Source: Tannerellaceae bacterium (GTDB lineage Bacteria > Bacteroidota > Bacteroidia > Bacteroidales > Tannerellaceae). From it: a stretch of 34,827 bases of DNA. Both the position numbers and the translations under genes were made by a program. The DNA lies in the NCBI GenBank assembly GCA_021201295.1, contig JAJQFE010000008.1, positions 1-34,827 on the forward strand. The letters run 5' to 3'. Below the pieces are notes generated by a model. It ran no database searches, was not told where the DNA came from, and saw only the letters and a program-made list of their open reading frames with translations. Shown piece by piece: positions 1-8,506 of this stretch (positions within the stretch are counted from its first letter, which is position 1; every line of letters begins with the position of its first letter).

Positions 1-393
1 ACCCACAATGATCAACAGCAACGCACTGAATCCAAACATTTTGGAAGATTCAGTTGCCCACTCTCCCAGCATGACCCCAACTAATGAAGTCCCAATGATC
101 TGACCGCCATTGGAGATAGGCATGGATTTGGCTACACCCAAATACTGCAAACCCATAAACTGTCCCACCGAACCGATTGCCCAGAAAATACCCGACAACA
201 ATCCGATCAGAAAAATATGAGGAGTCAGTTCCGGCCGCTTAACAGCAAACACAATCAGAGCAAACACCAGACTTCCCAATCCGATCCCCATCGACTGCTC
301 CACAGGCTTTCCACCTATAAAAGTTGCCACCACAGGGATCAACCCAAAGGAAAGTATAGGGATACATGCAATTAAAAACCCCGTAATATCCAT
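1..393 (-). CDS. GRP-family sugar transporter (GlcU/RhaT-like), partial at window edge
   Basis: Reading from ATG at 393 gives 131 residues that run off the window, so the C-terminal half is missing (family members are about 280-330 residues). The visible part is a multi-pass membrane protein: a hydrophobic first helix (MDITGFLIACIPILSFG), then a stretch with GIFWAIGSVGQFMGLQYLGV and the motif SMPISNGGQIIGTSLVGV, typical of the glucose/ribose porter (GRP) family of the drug/metabolite transporter superfamily. It would import a sugar, plausibly glucose, across the inner membrane. It starts only 6 nt after the stop of the upstream SDR dehydrogenase, so the two are almost certainly one operon. 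The glcU-gdh pair of Bacillus has the same two families, which supports a glucose uptake/oxidation reading. The substrate is inferred. Confidence 0.85.
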   Translation of the reverse strand, partial: MDITGFLIACIPILSFGLIPVVATFIGGKPVEQSMGIGLGSLVFALIVFAVKRPELTPHIFLIGLLSGIFWAIGSVGQFMGLQYLGVAKSMPISNGGQIIGTSLVGVMLGEWATESSKMFGFSALLLIIVG

Positions 394-399
394 ACCGGT

Positions 400-1203
400 T
401 TATACGTTAGGTCCTAAAATAGACAAAGCACCATCCACCACATAGGTACTACTCGTCACATACGAACTGGCATCCGAAGCGAGGAACAGCGCTACATTCG
501 CTACATCTTCCGGCTTACCACCCCGATGAAACGGAATGATGGCTTCCGCAGCAGCTAACTTCCGGGGATCGTCAATCACCTTCTCATTAATAGGAGTCAG
601 GATCATCCCCGGAGCGATATTATTCACCGTCATCTCCCGCGAAGCAAGTTTCAACGCCAGCGTATAGGCAAAATTACGCATCCCCGATTTGGAAGCATTA
701 TAATTCGCATTCCCCAGTACATTCACATACTCATGAATAGAGGTCACATTAATAATACGGCTCCCCTTATACGTTTTATATTTCTTCTTCAATTGTAAAT
801 ACTCCCGGCTACAAAAGAAAGGCCCATAGAGATTGGTCTTCATCACACGATCCCAGATCTCCGTACTCATATCCTCCACCGGAATATTACTACCATTGAT
901 TCCCGCATCATTGACCAGAATCTGGAAATCACCAAACTCAGCATCCACTTCCGCAAAGAGTTTCTTTACATCCGCTTCATCCCCTACATTTAATTCATAT
1001 GCCTTAGCTTTCACACCATAGCCGGTGATCTCATCCACTACAGCATCCGCACGCTCCTTACCCGAGTGATAAGTAGCAATTATATTAGCACCTTCTTTAG
1101 CAAATAAAATAGCGATTGCCTTACCAATCCCTGAACTGGCTCCTGTCACCAGCGCTGTTTTTCCTTTTAAGATATCTATAATACATCTGATTTTTATAGA
1201 CAT
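400..1203 (-). CDS. SDR family oxidoreductase, glucose 1-dehydrogenase-like
   Basis: Classical short-chain dehydrogenase/reductase of about 267 residues. The nucleotide-binding motif TGASSGIG lies near residue 20-27, the structural NAG motif appears as LVNDAGING, and the catalytic Ser and Tyr-x-x-x-Lys are seen as VTSIHEY and YNASK. The C-terminal YVVDGALS matches the family's end. Overall shape and length match Bacillus glucose 1-dehydrogenases, and the next gene is a GRP-type sugar transporter, so oxidation of an imported sugar with NAD(P) is the likely role. I chose ATG at 1203 because family members begin a few residues before LKGKTALVTGAS. The frame stays open to an ATG at 1281, but the extra 26 residues are hydrophobic/basic and atypical. 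The start sits on the edge of a perfect palindrome. Confidence 0.85.
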   Translation of the reverse strand: MSIKIRCIIDILKGKTALVTGASSGIGKAIAILFAKEGANIIATYHSGKERADAVVDEITGYGVKAKAYELNVGDEADVKKLFAEVDAEFGDFQILVNDAGINGSNIPVEDMSTEIWDRVMKTNLYGPFFCSREYLQLKKKYKTYKGSRIINVTSIHEYVNVLGNANYNASKSGMRNFAYTLALKLASREMTVNNIAPGMILTPINEKVIDDPRKLAAAEAIIPFHRGGKPEDVANVALFLASDASSYVTSSTYVVDGALSILGPNV

Positions 1204-1220
1204 AAATGCCTGGCATTTAT
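1202..1220. promoter_or_regulatory. 19-bp perfect palindrome at the SDR start, possible operator
   Basis: ATAAATGCC, a central base, then GGCATTTAT form a perfect dyad whose edge overlaps the proposed SDR start codon. A symmetric site here could bind a dimeric repressor or lie in the 5' end of the mRNA. No regulator gene is visible beside it. Confidence 0.35.
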
Positions 1221-1497
1221 ATCCGGGTTTCTCTTTTTTAATTATTACAGAAACAATCAGGAATAGGATTTGTTTAATCATTTCTTCCGGAGAAATAGTT
1301 CCTCAGCAGATATCAGCGTATCCTGCCGTACCGTATCTCGCTGTTTTTATCTAATTCGTCTTCACAGAGAGTTTCCTCCTATGCGAAATAAAGAATAAAC
1401 TCCAGAGAAACCAGTACCTGTTTACAGGAAATTCCGGGAAGCAAACAACCTGTGAAAAGAAAGGACAGAAAAAACAGCCCCGGAGGAAAAGAGCATG

Positions 1498-1686
1498 AAA
1501 AAGGATCGTTTTTATTAGCCATAGGAGCCGGGGGAAATTATTAATAAAAATTAGGGTAAAGCAGGTCCCTGTCTTTAAGGAAAGTGTTTGAGTGTAAAAG
1601 GATAACAGGAATTTTCATTTTTTAGTGTGGATGGTGGTATAAGCAAAAAAAGTTTCTACATTTGCCTGTAAAAAACGATCCTTTTT
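1498..1686. repeat. 16-bp inverted repeat pair 157 nt apart
   Basis: AAAAAGGATCGTTTTT at 1498-1513 recurs as its exact reverse complement at 1671-1686. The second copy also folds on itself (TGTAAAAAA / TTTTTTTACA) immediately after a TAnnTTTG box. Function unknown; it could be the 5' end of a small transcript. Confidence 0.45.
1657..1664 (+). promoter_or_regulatory. Orphan -7 box TACATTTG
   Basis: Matches the Bacteroidetes TAnnTTTG consensus, but no recognised gene follows. The next features are a self-complementary stretch at 1668-1691, a 32-codon ORF at 1712 and a hairpin at 1918-1949, which could together be a short transcript. Confidence 0.35.
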
Positions 1687-1711
1687 TTACAGCCATACAC
1701 TTTATATCGCT

Positions 1712-1810
1712 ATGAATCTGATGATCCTTTTTCAACAAACAGGAAATTCAGCCAATTTCCAAAAAAGAAAAACCATAAAAAATAGCCTTGGAGACGCTAC
1801 ACTAAATTAA
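1712..1810 (+). CDS. Possible 32-residue small ORF
   Basis: ATG at 1712 opens a 32-codon frame beginning MNLMILFQQTGNSANF and ending TAA at 1808-1810. It lies about 48 nt downstream of a good -7 box and upstream of a hairpin. I recognise no family, the peptide is basic in its middle, and no clear Shine-Dalgarno is visible. It could be a leader peptide, part of a small RNA, or chance. A 15-codon frame follows at 1818. Confidence 0.15.
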   Translation: MNLMILFQQTGNSANFQKRKTIKNSLGDATLN

Positions 1811-1917
1811 TAAATATATGCAAAAACAGCATCCGCGATACGACCTATACAGGAGAACAAAGTAAAAAGATAAGAACCAAAACCATTTTTACAGAAATAG
1901 ATTATTAAATTTAATGA

Positions 1918-1949
1918 GTAAAAGCAGGCCTGGGAAGGTCTGCTTTTAC
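1918..1949 (+). terminator. Hairpin, possible terminator
   Basis: GTAAAAGCAG (1918-1927) pairs perfectly with CTGCTTTTAC (1940-1949) across a 12-nt loop. The T-rich side lies within the stem and there is no long T run after it, so it is a weak terminator candidate closing whatever is transcribed from 1657. Confidence 0.35.
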
Positions 1950-1964
1950 GTTATGTATCGTTTC

Positions 1965-2082
1965 CCGCAGGGCTGGCTGTTGTTTTCCGCAGGGGGCGTC
2001 ATGCTCCTCCGCAGGGATAGCCAGACTTAGTCCTGCGGACTTTTACAACGCCCCCTGCGGAAAACAACAGCCAGCCCTGCGG
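1965..2082. repeat. Long palindromic intergenic repeat (CCGCAGGG family, copy 1)
   Basis: A perfect 35-bp inverted repeat (arms 1965-1999 and 2048-2082) encloses a 48-nt loop that itself carries CCGCAGG and CCTGCGG. The CCGCAGG/CCTGCGG core therefore occurs three times in each orientation. The right arm shares a 22-bp identical block (2051-2072) with 34594-34615 at the other end of the window, so this is a dispersed family rather than a one-off hairpin. It encodes nothing obvious and lies between divergently oriented genes. It resembles REP/BIME-type elements in architecture. Confidence 0.8.
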
Positions 2083-2133
2083 ACTTCAACATAGAGGATA
2101 CATTCCTGTTTCACATATAAACAAAATAAAAAC

Positions 2134-2165
2134 TTGCATCGTATCCTGTTTTGTCAGTATCTTTA
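2134..2165 (+). promoter_or_regulatory. Predicted promoter of the lipoprotein gene
   Basis: TTG at 2134-2136, a 21-nt spacer, and TATCTTTA at 2158-2165 approximate the Bacteroidetes -33/-7 pattern, with one mismatch in the -7 box. A near-identical TATCTTTA box precedes the DUF4248 gene at 34220-34227. The implied leader is about 47 nt. Confidence 0.4.
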
Positions 2166-2216
2166 TGACCGAGAGTGAATTCTGTTATCATATAGTATGT
2201 ATTACATTTTAACCCA

Positions 2217-3305
2217 ATGAAAAAAACAATCCCTTTTCTTCTTTTTCTTTATACAGGCAGTTTGATTTCCTGTAGCTCCGGTGATGGAGACGATATCACG
2301 AAAGATTCAGAGAGACCTGCCTCTTATCTTAGCCCTCAGGCTGTACTTTTCCACTACGAATTTCCGGATCCCCGGGGGTTTGAGCGGCATCCCTCCATTG
2401 CCAACCTCTCTTTTCATGAGCCGGTCACGATTGAAGTGGATGAATATGCGTCGTTAACTTTTCAGGATTGGTCTGCCGGCATAAAAAGCCAAACACAAGA
2501 ATCTGAGGAAAAAGCAGTAGCTCTCCTGGAAGAAATTAACGCGTGTGGAAGTTCCGTCGGACAGATTGACCTTCCGGCTGAAACCAACCGGGAACTGCTG
2601 ATAGGCATCCAAAACAGTCATTTGTGGATAGGAGAATTTGATCAAACGAACCGTTCGTTTATTCAGGAATGGAAAGAGAAAGAAATCACAGACTGCCTCC
2701 GGGAGGTTCATATTGGTTATGGGGAATATGAAAATCACTATCTCAGATCTCTGTATGGACATTTAGTGACTGTAAATGACAAAAGATTTATTCATACCTA
2801 TTACCGTGGGGACCAGGAAACCCCGTCATCCGGTTATTATGGGGTCATCCTCCTGAATGACCGGATTCATTTATTGGATTTTCCGGGCATAGAGAATCTC
2901 TATGTGACAGATATCTTACCCTGGTATGAAGAAAGTGCCTTACTGCTATTTCACAGTGGAGAGCAGGCGGTAGTGAAATCCGAGAAAGAGATAGAGGTGT
3001 ATTCCAGTTATTATGCTTCATCATATGAAACCTATCCAGTTTCCTATACAGAATACCTGATATTCAATGTGAGATCGTATGGTCATATCGAAATAGGATT
3101 GTTCGAATTAGGCAGCGAGGAATCCATCTTTGCTATCTATGTAGATCAATATGAATCCCTGTTTACAGATAATCCGCTCTATGAGGTCACTTATCAGGGA
3201 GAGACCAACGGCCTGTTTACCTTCAGGATCGACCTTACGCATTACAGTGGGGAGAAAGAAACCCTGACACTCCGGATAGACCGGGAAGGTAACCTGCATG
3301 AGTAA
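2217..3305 (+). CDS. Hypothetical lipoprotein
   Basis: A 362-residue protein with a type II signal peptide: basic start MKK, a hydrophobic core and the lipobox LISC, with the lipidated Cys near residue 19. SSGDGDD follows, an acidic/Ser-rich tether typical of Bacteroidetes lipoproteins sent to the outer membrane. The rest is acidic and aromatic-rich with many predicted beta strands and no motif I recognise, so no function is assigned. It stands alone between a repeat-rich region and a hairpin at 3307-3330, facing the Nudix gene. The frame is intact from ATG 2217, with a plausible promoter about 50 nt upstream. A surface or periplasmic role is inferred from the lipobox alone. Confidence 0.8.
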   Translation: MKKTIPFLLFLYTGSLISCSSGDGDDITKDSERPASYLSPQAVLFHYEFPDPRGFERHPSIANLSFHEPVTIEVDEYASLTFQDWSAGIKSQTQESEEKAVALLEEINACGSSVGQIDLPAETNRELLIGIQNSHLWIGEFDQTNRSFIQEWKEKEITDCLREVHIGYGEYENHYLRSLYGHLVTVNDKRFIHTYYRGDQETPSSGYYGVILLNDRIHLLDFPGIENLYVTDILPWYEESALLLFHSGEQAVVKSEKEIEVYSSYYASSYETYPVSYTEYLIFNVRSYGHIEIGLFELGSEESIFAIYVDQYESLFTDNPLYEVTYQGETNGLFTFRIDLTHYSGEKETLTLRIDREGNLHE

Positions 3306-3306
3306 T

Positions 3307-3330
3307 CTTTTCCCTCTCCGGAGGGAAAAG
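3307..3330 (+). terminator. Hairpin after the lipoprotein gene
   Basis: CTTTTCCCTC and GAGGGAAAAG pair perfectly over 10 bp around the UNCG-type tetraloop TCCG, two nt after the lipoprotein stop codon. There is no T run after the stem, so termination is likely but not certain. It may also serve the convergent Nudix gene. Confidence 0.55.
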
Positions 3331-3415
3331 GTAAGGTAATTGCTATACCTGCGTGGTTTCTACAGAAAGAGTAGGTAGCGGATTACCAGGACCAGCTGTC
3401 TTCTTTACTTTTCAG

Positions 3416-4248
3416 TTATCCGTTGTTGTTTCTGAAATAGTCGATCATTTCACTGGTGAGGCTGATCTGGGAGTCGTTGGGAGGTATCCAGTCACGGGTG
3501 AACCATTCGGCGACTGCCAGTTCTTCTTCATCTAAGGTGATCGTATCATCTCCGTCCAATTCCACAAAAACCCCAATAGCAATGTATCAGAGAAACCCCA
3601 GGGCTGGCTTTTGTAGTAGACCGGATTTTTTACGTTGAGCCCTACTTCTTCCATCACTTCCCGGTAAATGGTTTCTTCAATCGTTTCTCCGATCTCTGCG
3701 AAACCGGCTAACAGCGAATAGCGGGTATACTCTCGGTTAGCATACCGGGACATTAATAGTTTGTCTCCGTGGGTTACTCCGACAATAACTGCCGAGAAAA
3801 TTTTAGGATATTCCATCTGGTTGCACTGCTCACAGTAGAGCATACGTTCCTTATCACTGTGCTTCATAGGTGCTCCACAACGTCCGCAGAACCGGTGGGC
3901 GTTATACCAGTTAAATAAACTGAATGCAGCAATGCCTGCATATGCCATATATTGCGGTGAGGCTGTCCGGAAGAGTTGTATGTCCTGTAGCCGGAATATC
4001 TCTTCTACGACAGGAGGTTCATGGACCAGGAAAAACGGTTGGTTATCTATGGAAAAGAGCCAGGTAGCTGTTCCAGCTATGTGCTCCCTGCGTTCTTTCA
4101 GTTCATCCACTGTAGGAAAAGTAATCTCCCCGTCTGTATGGGAAAGCAGGCAGGATCGTTCTTCAAACCAAAGGACAAAGGAGTTACCGGTAGGTAATTC
4201 AGAACGATAGGTGTTATCAAACGTATGCGGTGCAATATCCTGTATCAT
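3416..4248 (-). pseudogene. nudC: NAD(+) diphosphatase (NudC-type Nudix hydrolase), frame broken near its C-terminus
   Basis: NudC-family enzymes hydrolyse NAD(H) to NMN(H) and AMP and can remove NAD caps from RNA. A four-Cys zinc ribbon is visible (FCGRCG ... YCEQC), followed by the Nudix box GFAEIGETIEETIYREVMEE and the NudC signature region SQPWGFSD. Translation then derails at a run of five A on the + strand (3566-3570). One added base restores VELDGDD and a plausible C-terminal tail ending at TAA 3416-3418. I chose ATG 4248 because a TAAATTTG promoter box at 4288-4295 overlaps the only earlier start codon (TTG at 4290). Whether the frameshift is real or a sequencing error is open; the pattern across the window favours error. 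Confidence 0.85.
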
Positions 4249-4287
4249 ATGGTTATTCAATTTCCGGTTGTTCCCGTATAGGGTATG

Positions 4288-4295
4288 CAAATTTA
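4288..4295 (-). promoter_or_regulatory. -7 box TAAATTTG for nudC
   Basis: An exact TAnnTTTG match 40 nt upstream of ATG 4248. It excludes the TTG at 4290 as the start, because that codon would lie within the promoter. A clear -33 TTTG is not seen at the expected spacing. Confidence 0.5.
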
Positions 4296-4344
4296 ATCAT
4301 TCTGTCCGGACAACCTTCTTTTCCGGCTGATTGTTATAGAAAAA

Positions 4345-4396
4345 AGGAGTTACAGGAAATAAAGAAGCAAGTAGACATATCACTCTGCTACTTCTT
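4345..4396. repeat. GGAGTTAA-family intergenic element, copy A (degenerate)
   Basis: AAAGGAGTTA at the left, AAGAAGCAAGTAGA at 4361-4374, then CTGCTACTTCTTAA as an imperfect reverse complement. AAGAAGCAAGTAGA is identical in copy C (11182-11195). It lies directly upstream of thioredoxin. Confidence 0.45.
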
Positions 4397-4422
4397 AACG
4401 CTTGATTTAAAAAGAAAACATT

Positions 4423-4722
4423 ATGAAATCATTTGATGAGATTATCAAAGGGGATAAGCCTATTTTAGTGAATTTTTTTGCTACCTGGTGTGGCCCCTGC
4501 AAGGCTATGACGCCTGTAGTAGAAACCATTGGTAAAGAGATGCAGGGCACTGCGCGTGTGTTGAAAATCGATATTGATAAGAATGAGGAGCTGACAAACC
4601 AGTACCGGATTCAATCTGTGCCTACTTTCCTGATTTTTAAAGGTGGTGAGGTAGTCTGGCGTAAATCCGGAGTCATTGATAAGAATACGTTGGTACAGGA
4701 AATACAGAATGCCATAGGATAA
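4423..4722 (+). CDS. trxA: Thioredoxin
   Basis: A 99-residue cytosolic thioredoxin: the redox motif WCGPC follows FFAT near residue 22-26, and the cis-proline loop SVPTF lies near residue 65, with a standard thioredoxin-fold end. It reduces protein disulfides using electrons from thioredoxin reductase, which is not in the window. The length is slightly short of the usual 104-110 residues but all core elements are present. ATG 4423 is preceded by an A-rich stretch and a copy of the GGAGTTAA repeat, with no consensus promoter that I can see. A strong hairpin at 4821-4856 ends transcription and is shared with the convergent PFOR gene. The frame is intact. Confidence 0.95.
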   Translation: MKSFDEIIKGDKPILVNFFATWCGPCKAMTPVVETIGKEMQGTARVLKIDIDKNEELTNQYRIQSVPTFLIFKGGEVVWRKSGVIDKNTLVQEIQNAIG

Positions 4723-4820
4723 AGTATTTTCTTTTATCAGGCATATCAACCGGTCTTGTTGTTTGTAAGGATCTCCTGATCCCCGGACACATCAAAGACG
4801 GTATGCTACTAACAGGAAAA

Positions 4821-4856
4821 GAGCCCTGACAGATGAATCTGTCAGGGCTCTTTTTT
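4821..4856 (+). terminator. Strong intrinsic terminator, probably bidirectional
   Basis: GAGCCCTGACAGAT (4821-4834) pairs perfectly with ATCTGTCAGGGCTC (4837-4850), followed by six T. On the other strand the stem is followed by TTTTCC, so it can also end the convergent PFOR transcript, whose stop codon is at 4906. Confidence 0.9.
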
Positions 4857-4905
4857 ATGGCTACTAATCACCTGTTTAAATAGGTTATTATAACTTATCT
4901 GTTCC

Positions 4906-7900
4906 TTAATCTTCCTGGTCTACCCCCCATTGTTGTCTGGCCAGACGTTTGTAGTTGTTATATCTCCATTTAGCATTTTCCTGTGCGGCTGCGAATAGTT
5001 CAGCTGCTTCTGCAGGATATTGTTTTACTAATGAAGAGTAACGTACTTCGCCTTTCAGGAAGTCCTGGAATTTGGACCAATCCGGTTCTTTACTATCCAA
5101 TGTGAACGGGTTCTTACCTTCTGCTTCCAACACAGGATTGTAACGCCACAGGTGCCAGTAACCACAGGCTACGGCATCTGCCTGTTCCTGCTGGCTCTTA
5201 CCCATACCCTGACGGATACCGTGGTTGATACATGGAGAATAAGCGATGATCACAGATGGTCCGTCGTAGGCTTCTGCTTCGCGGATCGCTTTCAGGGTCT
5301 GTGCCTGGTCTGCTCCCATAGCGATCTGGGCTACATAGACATATCCATAGGTAGAGGCAATCAGTCCTAAGTCTTTTTTACGGATGCGTTTACCGGATGC
5401 TGCAAATTTAGCGATAGCTCCTACCGGAGTAGCTTTGGATGACTGACCTCCGGTGTTTGAATAGACTTCCGTATCCAGTACTAAGATATTCACATTCTTT
5501 CCGGATGCGATTACGTGGTCTAAACCACCGAAACCGATATCGTAGGATGCACCGTCTCCACCAATGATCCACTGGGATTGTTTGATGAGATACTTGCTCA
5601 GGGAAGCAATTTCTTTACATATCGGGCAGTTGCCTGCGTTGCCGCTTACCAGGGCTGTGATCTGTGGAGCCAGTTCTTTGGTCTTTTCCGCATCGTCTTT
5701 GTTGGCGATCCAATCTTCAAACAGCCCTTTGGCATCTGCCGGACAATCCGCTTCCATAGCCTGGTTCATCAGTCTGACCAGACGTTCCCGCATCTTTTCA
5801 TTGGCCAGTGCCATACCCATACCGAATTCTGCAAAGTCTTCGAACAGTGAGTTGACCCATGCCGGTCCGTTTCCGTTCTCATCTTTGGTGTACGGAGTAG
5901 AAGGAACGGATCCTGAATAGATAGAAGAACATCCTGTTGCGTTGGCAATCATCTGGCGGTCTCCGAACAACTGGGTCAGCAGTTTTACGTAGGGTGTTTC
6001 GCCGCAACCTGAACAGGCTCCTGAGAATTCAAATAATGGAGTAGCAAACTGTGAATTTTTCACATTGGCATTGATATTTACCAGGTGTTGTTTGCTTTTT
6101 ACCTGTTCTGCACAGTAGTTCCAGTTGGGTACTTCCTGTAACTGTCCTTCCAGGTCAACCATTTGCAGGGCTTTACCCTGTTTGTTACCCGGACATACAT
6201 CTGCACAGTTACCGCAACCCAGACAGTCTAATACGGATACCTGTATACGGAATTTCATACCGTCGAACTGTTTTCCTACGGCTTTCAGTGTGTCGTCGAA
6301 TGGTACACCTGCCTGTTCTGCTTCATCTAACACGAATGGGCGGATACAGGCGTGTGGACAGACATAGGCGCATTTATTACACTGGATACAGTTGGAGGAA
6401 ATCCACTCAGGGACGAATGGTGCTACTCCACGTTTTTCGTATTGCGCCGTACCTTGTTGCCAGGTACCGTCTTCCAGCCCTACGAAGGTAGATACCGGCA
6501 GCAGGTCACCGTCTTGTGCATTGATCACTTTTACTACGTTTTCAATGAATTCCGGTGCTTTGGCTTCAGTTGCATCTTCGTCCGGCAGGTTGGCCCATTC
6601 CGGTTTTACGGTTAACTGAGCATATTCACCTCCACGGTCTACTGCTGCGTAGTTTTTGTTTACGATATCTTCTCCTTTCTTTCCGTAAGACTTCACAATG
6701 AATTTTTTCATTTCTTCGATTGCCTGGTCTACCGGGATCACCTGGGTGATACGGAAGAATGCGGATTGCAGGATGGTGTTGGTACGGTTACCTAAGCCAA
6801 TCTCTACAGCGATTTTGGTCGCGTTAATATAGTAAACGGTAATATTTTTCTGTGCGAAATAGCGTTTGATCTTATCAGGCAGGTGTTTTTCCAGTTCTTC
6901 TTCATTCCAGATCGTGTTCAGCAGGAACGTCCCGTTTTTACGTAGCCCACGGGTCACGTCATACATTCTCAGGTAAGCCTGCACGTGACATGCCACGAAG
7001 TTAGGGGTATTTACCAGATAAGTGGACCGGATCGGTGTATCGCCGAAACGAAGGTGTGAACAGGTAAAACCGCCTGACTTTTTAGGGTCATAGGAGAAGT
7101 ATGCCTGGCAATATTTGCTGGTGTTATCTCCAATGATTTTAATGGAGTTTTTGTTGGCTCCTACCGTACCGTCTGCTCCCAGTCCATAGAATTTAGCTTC
7201 GAATGTTCCGGCATCACCTAATGGGATCTCTTCTTTCGGAGGCAGGGAGGTGAAGGTCACATCGTCTACAATACCGACTGTGAAGTGGTCTTTTGGCGTA
7301 GGGAGTGCCAGGTTTTCAAATACGCCTACAATTTGTGCAGGGGTCGTGTCTTTAGAAGACAGGCCATAGCGTCCGCCTACGATCACCGGAGCATCTTCTT
7401 TGCCGTAGAATATATCTTTTACATCCAGATATAAAGGTTCAGCATTGGCTCCCGGTTCTTTGGTACGGTCCAGCACAGCAATGCGTTTAGCTGTTTTAGG
7501 AACGGCGGCCAGGAAGTGTTTAGCGGAGAATGGACGGTAGAGGTGTACAGCTACCAAACCTACTTTTTCTCCCTGTGCATTCATATAGTCTACTGCTTCA
7601 CGGATAGCTTCGGTGGCAGAACCCATGGCGATGATCACCCGGTCTGCATCTTCTGCTCCGTAGTAATCAAACAGTCCGTATTTACGTCCTGTGATAGCAG
7701 AAATTTCATTCATATATTCTTCTACGATGGCTGGTACGGCCTCATAGTATTTGTTGGATGATTCCCTGTGCTGGAAAAATACATCCGGGTTTTCAGCCAT
7801 ACCCCGTGCTACCGGATTGGCCGGGTTTAAGGCACGGTTACGGAATTCGGCCAGTGCTTCCTGGTCGATCAGGTGTGCCAGGTCTTCATTTTCCAATACT

Positions 7901-8457
7901 TCAATTTTCTGGATCTCATGTGAGGTACGGAACCCGTCAAAGAAGTTAAGGAACGGAACACGGGATTTGATAGTAGCTAAATGGGCTACTGCTGCCAGAT
8001 CCATTACTTCCTGAACAGAACCTTCTGCCAACATGGCAAAACCGGTCTGACGGCATGCCATCACATCCTGGTGGTCTCCGAAGATAGAAAGGGCGTGAGA
8101 AGCAAGTGTACGTGCAGAAACGTGGAATACGCTGGGTAGTAATTCTCCCGCAATCTTATACATATTGGGGATCATCAATAAAAGCCCCTGGGAAGCTGTA
8201 TAGGTAGTGGTTAATGCACCAGCCTGTAGCGAACCGTGAACTGCCCCTGCAGCTCCTGCTTCAGACTGCATTTCCTGCACTAACACTGTTTCACCGAAAA
8301 TGTTTTTGCGTCCGGCAGCCGCCCATTCATCTACACATTCTGCCATAGTAGAGGATGGTGTAATCGGATAAATAGCAGCTACTTCACTGAACATATACGA
8401 GATATGCGCAGCTGCCTGGTTTCCATCACAGGTTAAAAATTTCTTCTGTTTTGCCAT
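4906..8457 (-). CDS. nifJ: Pyruvate:ferredoxin (flavodoxin) oxidoreductase, single-chain
   Basis: A full-length 1183-residue single-chain PFOR that converts pyruvate and CoA to acetyl-CoA and CO2, reducing ferredoxin or flavodoxin: a central reaction of anaerobic Bacteroidales fermentation. The N-terminal pyruvate-binding domain begins with DGNQAAAHISYMFSEVAAIYPITPSS. Two ferredoxin-type 4Fe-4S motifs are present in the middle (CIQCNKCAYVCPHAC and CLGCGNCADVCPG), followed by the proximal-cluster motif CSGCGETPYVKLL and the TPP-binding region GDGASYDIGFGGLDH. The domain order and length are those of the canonical enzyme, and the frame is intact over 3.5 kb. It is transcribed alone, ending at the shared terminator with trxA. 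A GGAGTTAA-type repeat lies upstream. Cytoplasmic. Confidence 0.97.
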   Translation of the reverse strand: MAKQKKFLTCDGNQAAAHISYMFSEVAAIYPITPSSTMAECVDEWAAAGRKNIFGETVLVQEMQSEAGAAGAVHGSLQAGALTTTYTASQGLLLMIPNMYKIAGELLPSVFHVSARTLASHALSIFGDHQDVMACRQTGFAMLAEGSVQEVMDLAAVAHLATIKSRVPFLNFFDGFRTSHEIQKIEVLENEDLAHLIDQEALAEFRNRALNPANPVARGMAENPDVFFQHRESSNKYYEAVPAIVEEYMNEISAITGRKYGLFDYYGAEDADRVIIAMGSATEAIREAVDYMNAQGEKVGLVAVHLYRPFSAKHFLAAVPKTAKRIAVLDRTKEPGANAEPLYLDVKDIFYGKEDAPVIVGGRYGLSSKDTTPAQIVGVFENLALPTPKDHFTVGIVDDVTFTSLPPKEEIPLGDAGTFEAKFYGLGADGTVGANKNSIKIIGDNTSKYCQAYFSYDPKKSGGFTCSHLRFGDTPIRSTYLVNTPNFVACHVQAYLRMYDVTRGLRKNGTFLLNTIWNEEELEKHLPDKIKRYFAQKNITVYYINATKIAVEIGLGNRTNTILQSAFFRITQVIPVDQAIEEMKKFIVKSYGKKGEDIVNKNYAAVDRGGEYAQLTVKPEWANLPDEDATEAKAPEFIENVVKVINAQDGDLLPVSTFVGLEDGTWQQGTAQYEKRGVAPFVPEWISSNCIQCNKCAYVCPHACIRPFVLDEAEQAGVPFDDTLKAVGKQFDGMKFRIQVSVLDCLGCGNCADVCPGNKQGKALQMVDLEGQLQEVPNWNYCAEQVKSKQHLVNINANVKNSQFATPLFEFSGACSGCGETPYVKLLTQLFGDRQMIANATGCSSIYSGSVPSTPYTKDENGNGPAWVNSLFEDFAEFGMGMALANEKMRERLVRLMNQAMEADCPADAKGLFEDWIANKDDAEKTKELAPQITALVSGNAGNCPICKEIASLSKYLIKQSQWIIGGDGASYDIGFGGLDHVIASGKNVNILVLDTEVYSNTGGQSSKATPVGAIAKFAASGKRIRKKDLGLIASTYGYVYVAQIAMGADQAQTLKAIREAEAYDGPSVIIAYSPCINHGIRQGMGKSQQEQADAVACGYWHLWRYNPVLEAEGKNPFTLDSKEPDWSKFQDFLKGEVRYSSLVKQYPAEAAELFAAAQENAKWRYNNYKRLARQQWGVDQED

Positions 8458-8506
8458 CTTTTAAAAAGTATTTAAGTAACATATTAAAATCGCTTGTTAT
8501 TTCTAA

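Noticed and set aside
3353-3638. Two plus-strand frames between the lipoprotein and Nudix genes
   Set aside because: They lie antisense to the restored C-terminus of the Nudix gene and have no protein-like features.
7516-8014. Plus-strand frames inside the PFOR gene
   Set aside because: Antisense shadows; PFOR is intact and highly conserved on the minus strand.
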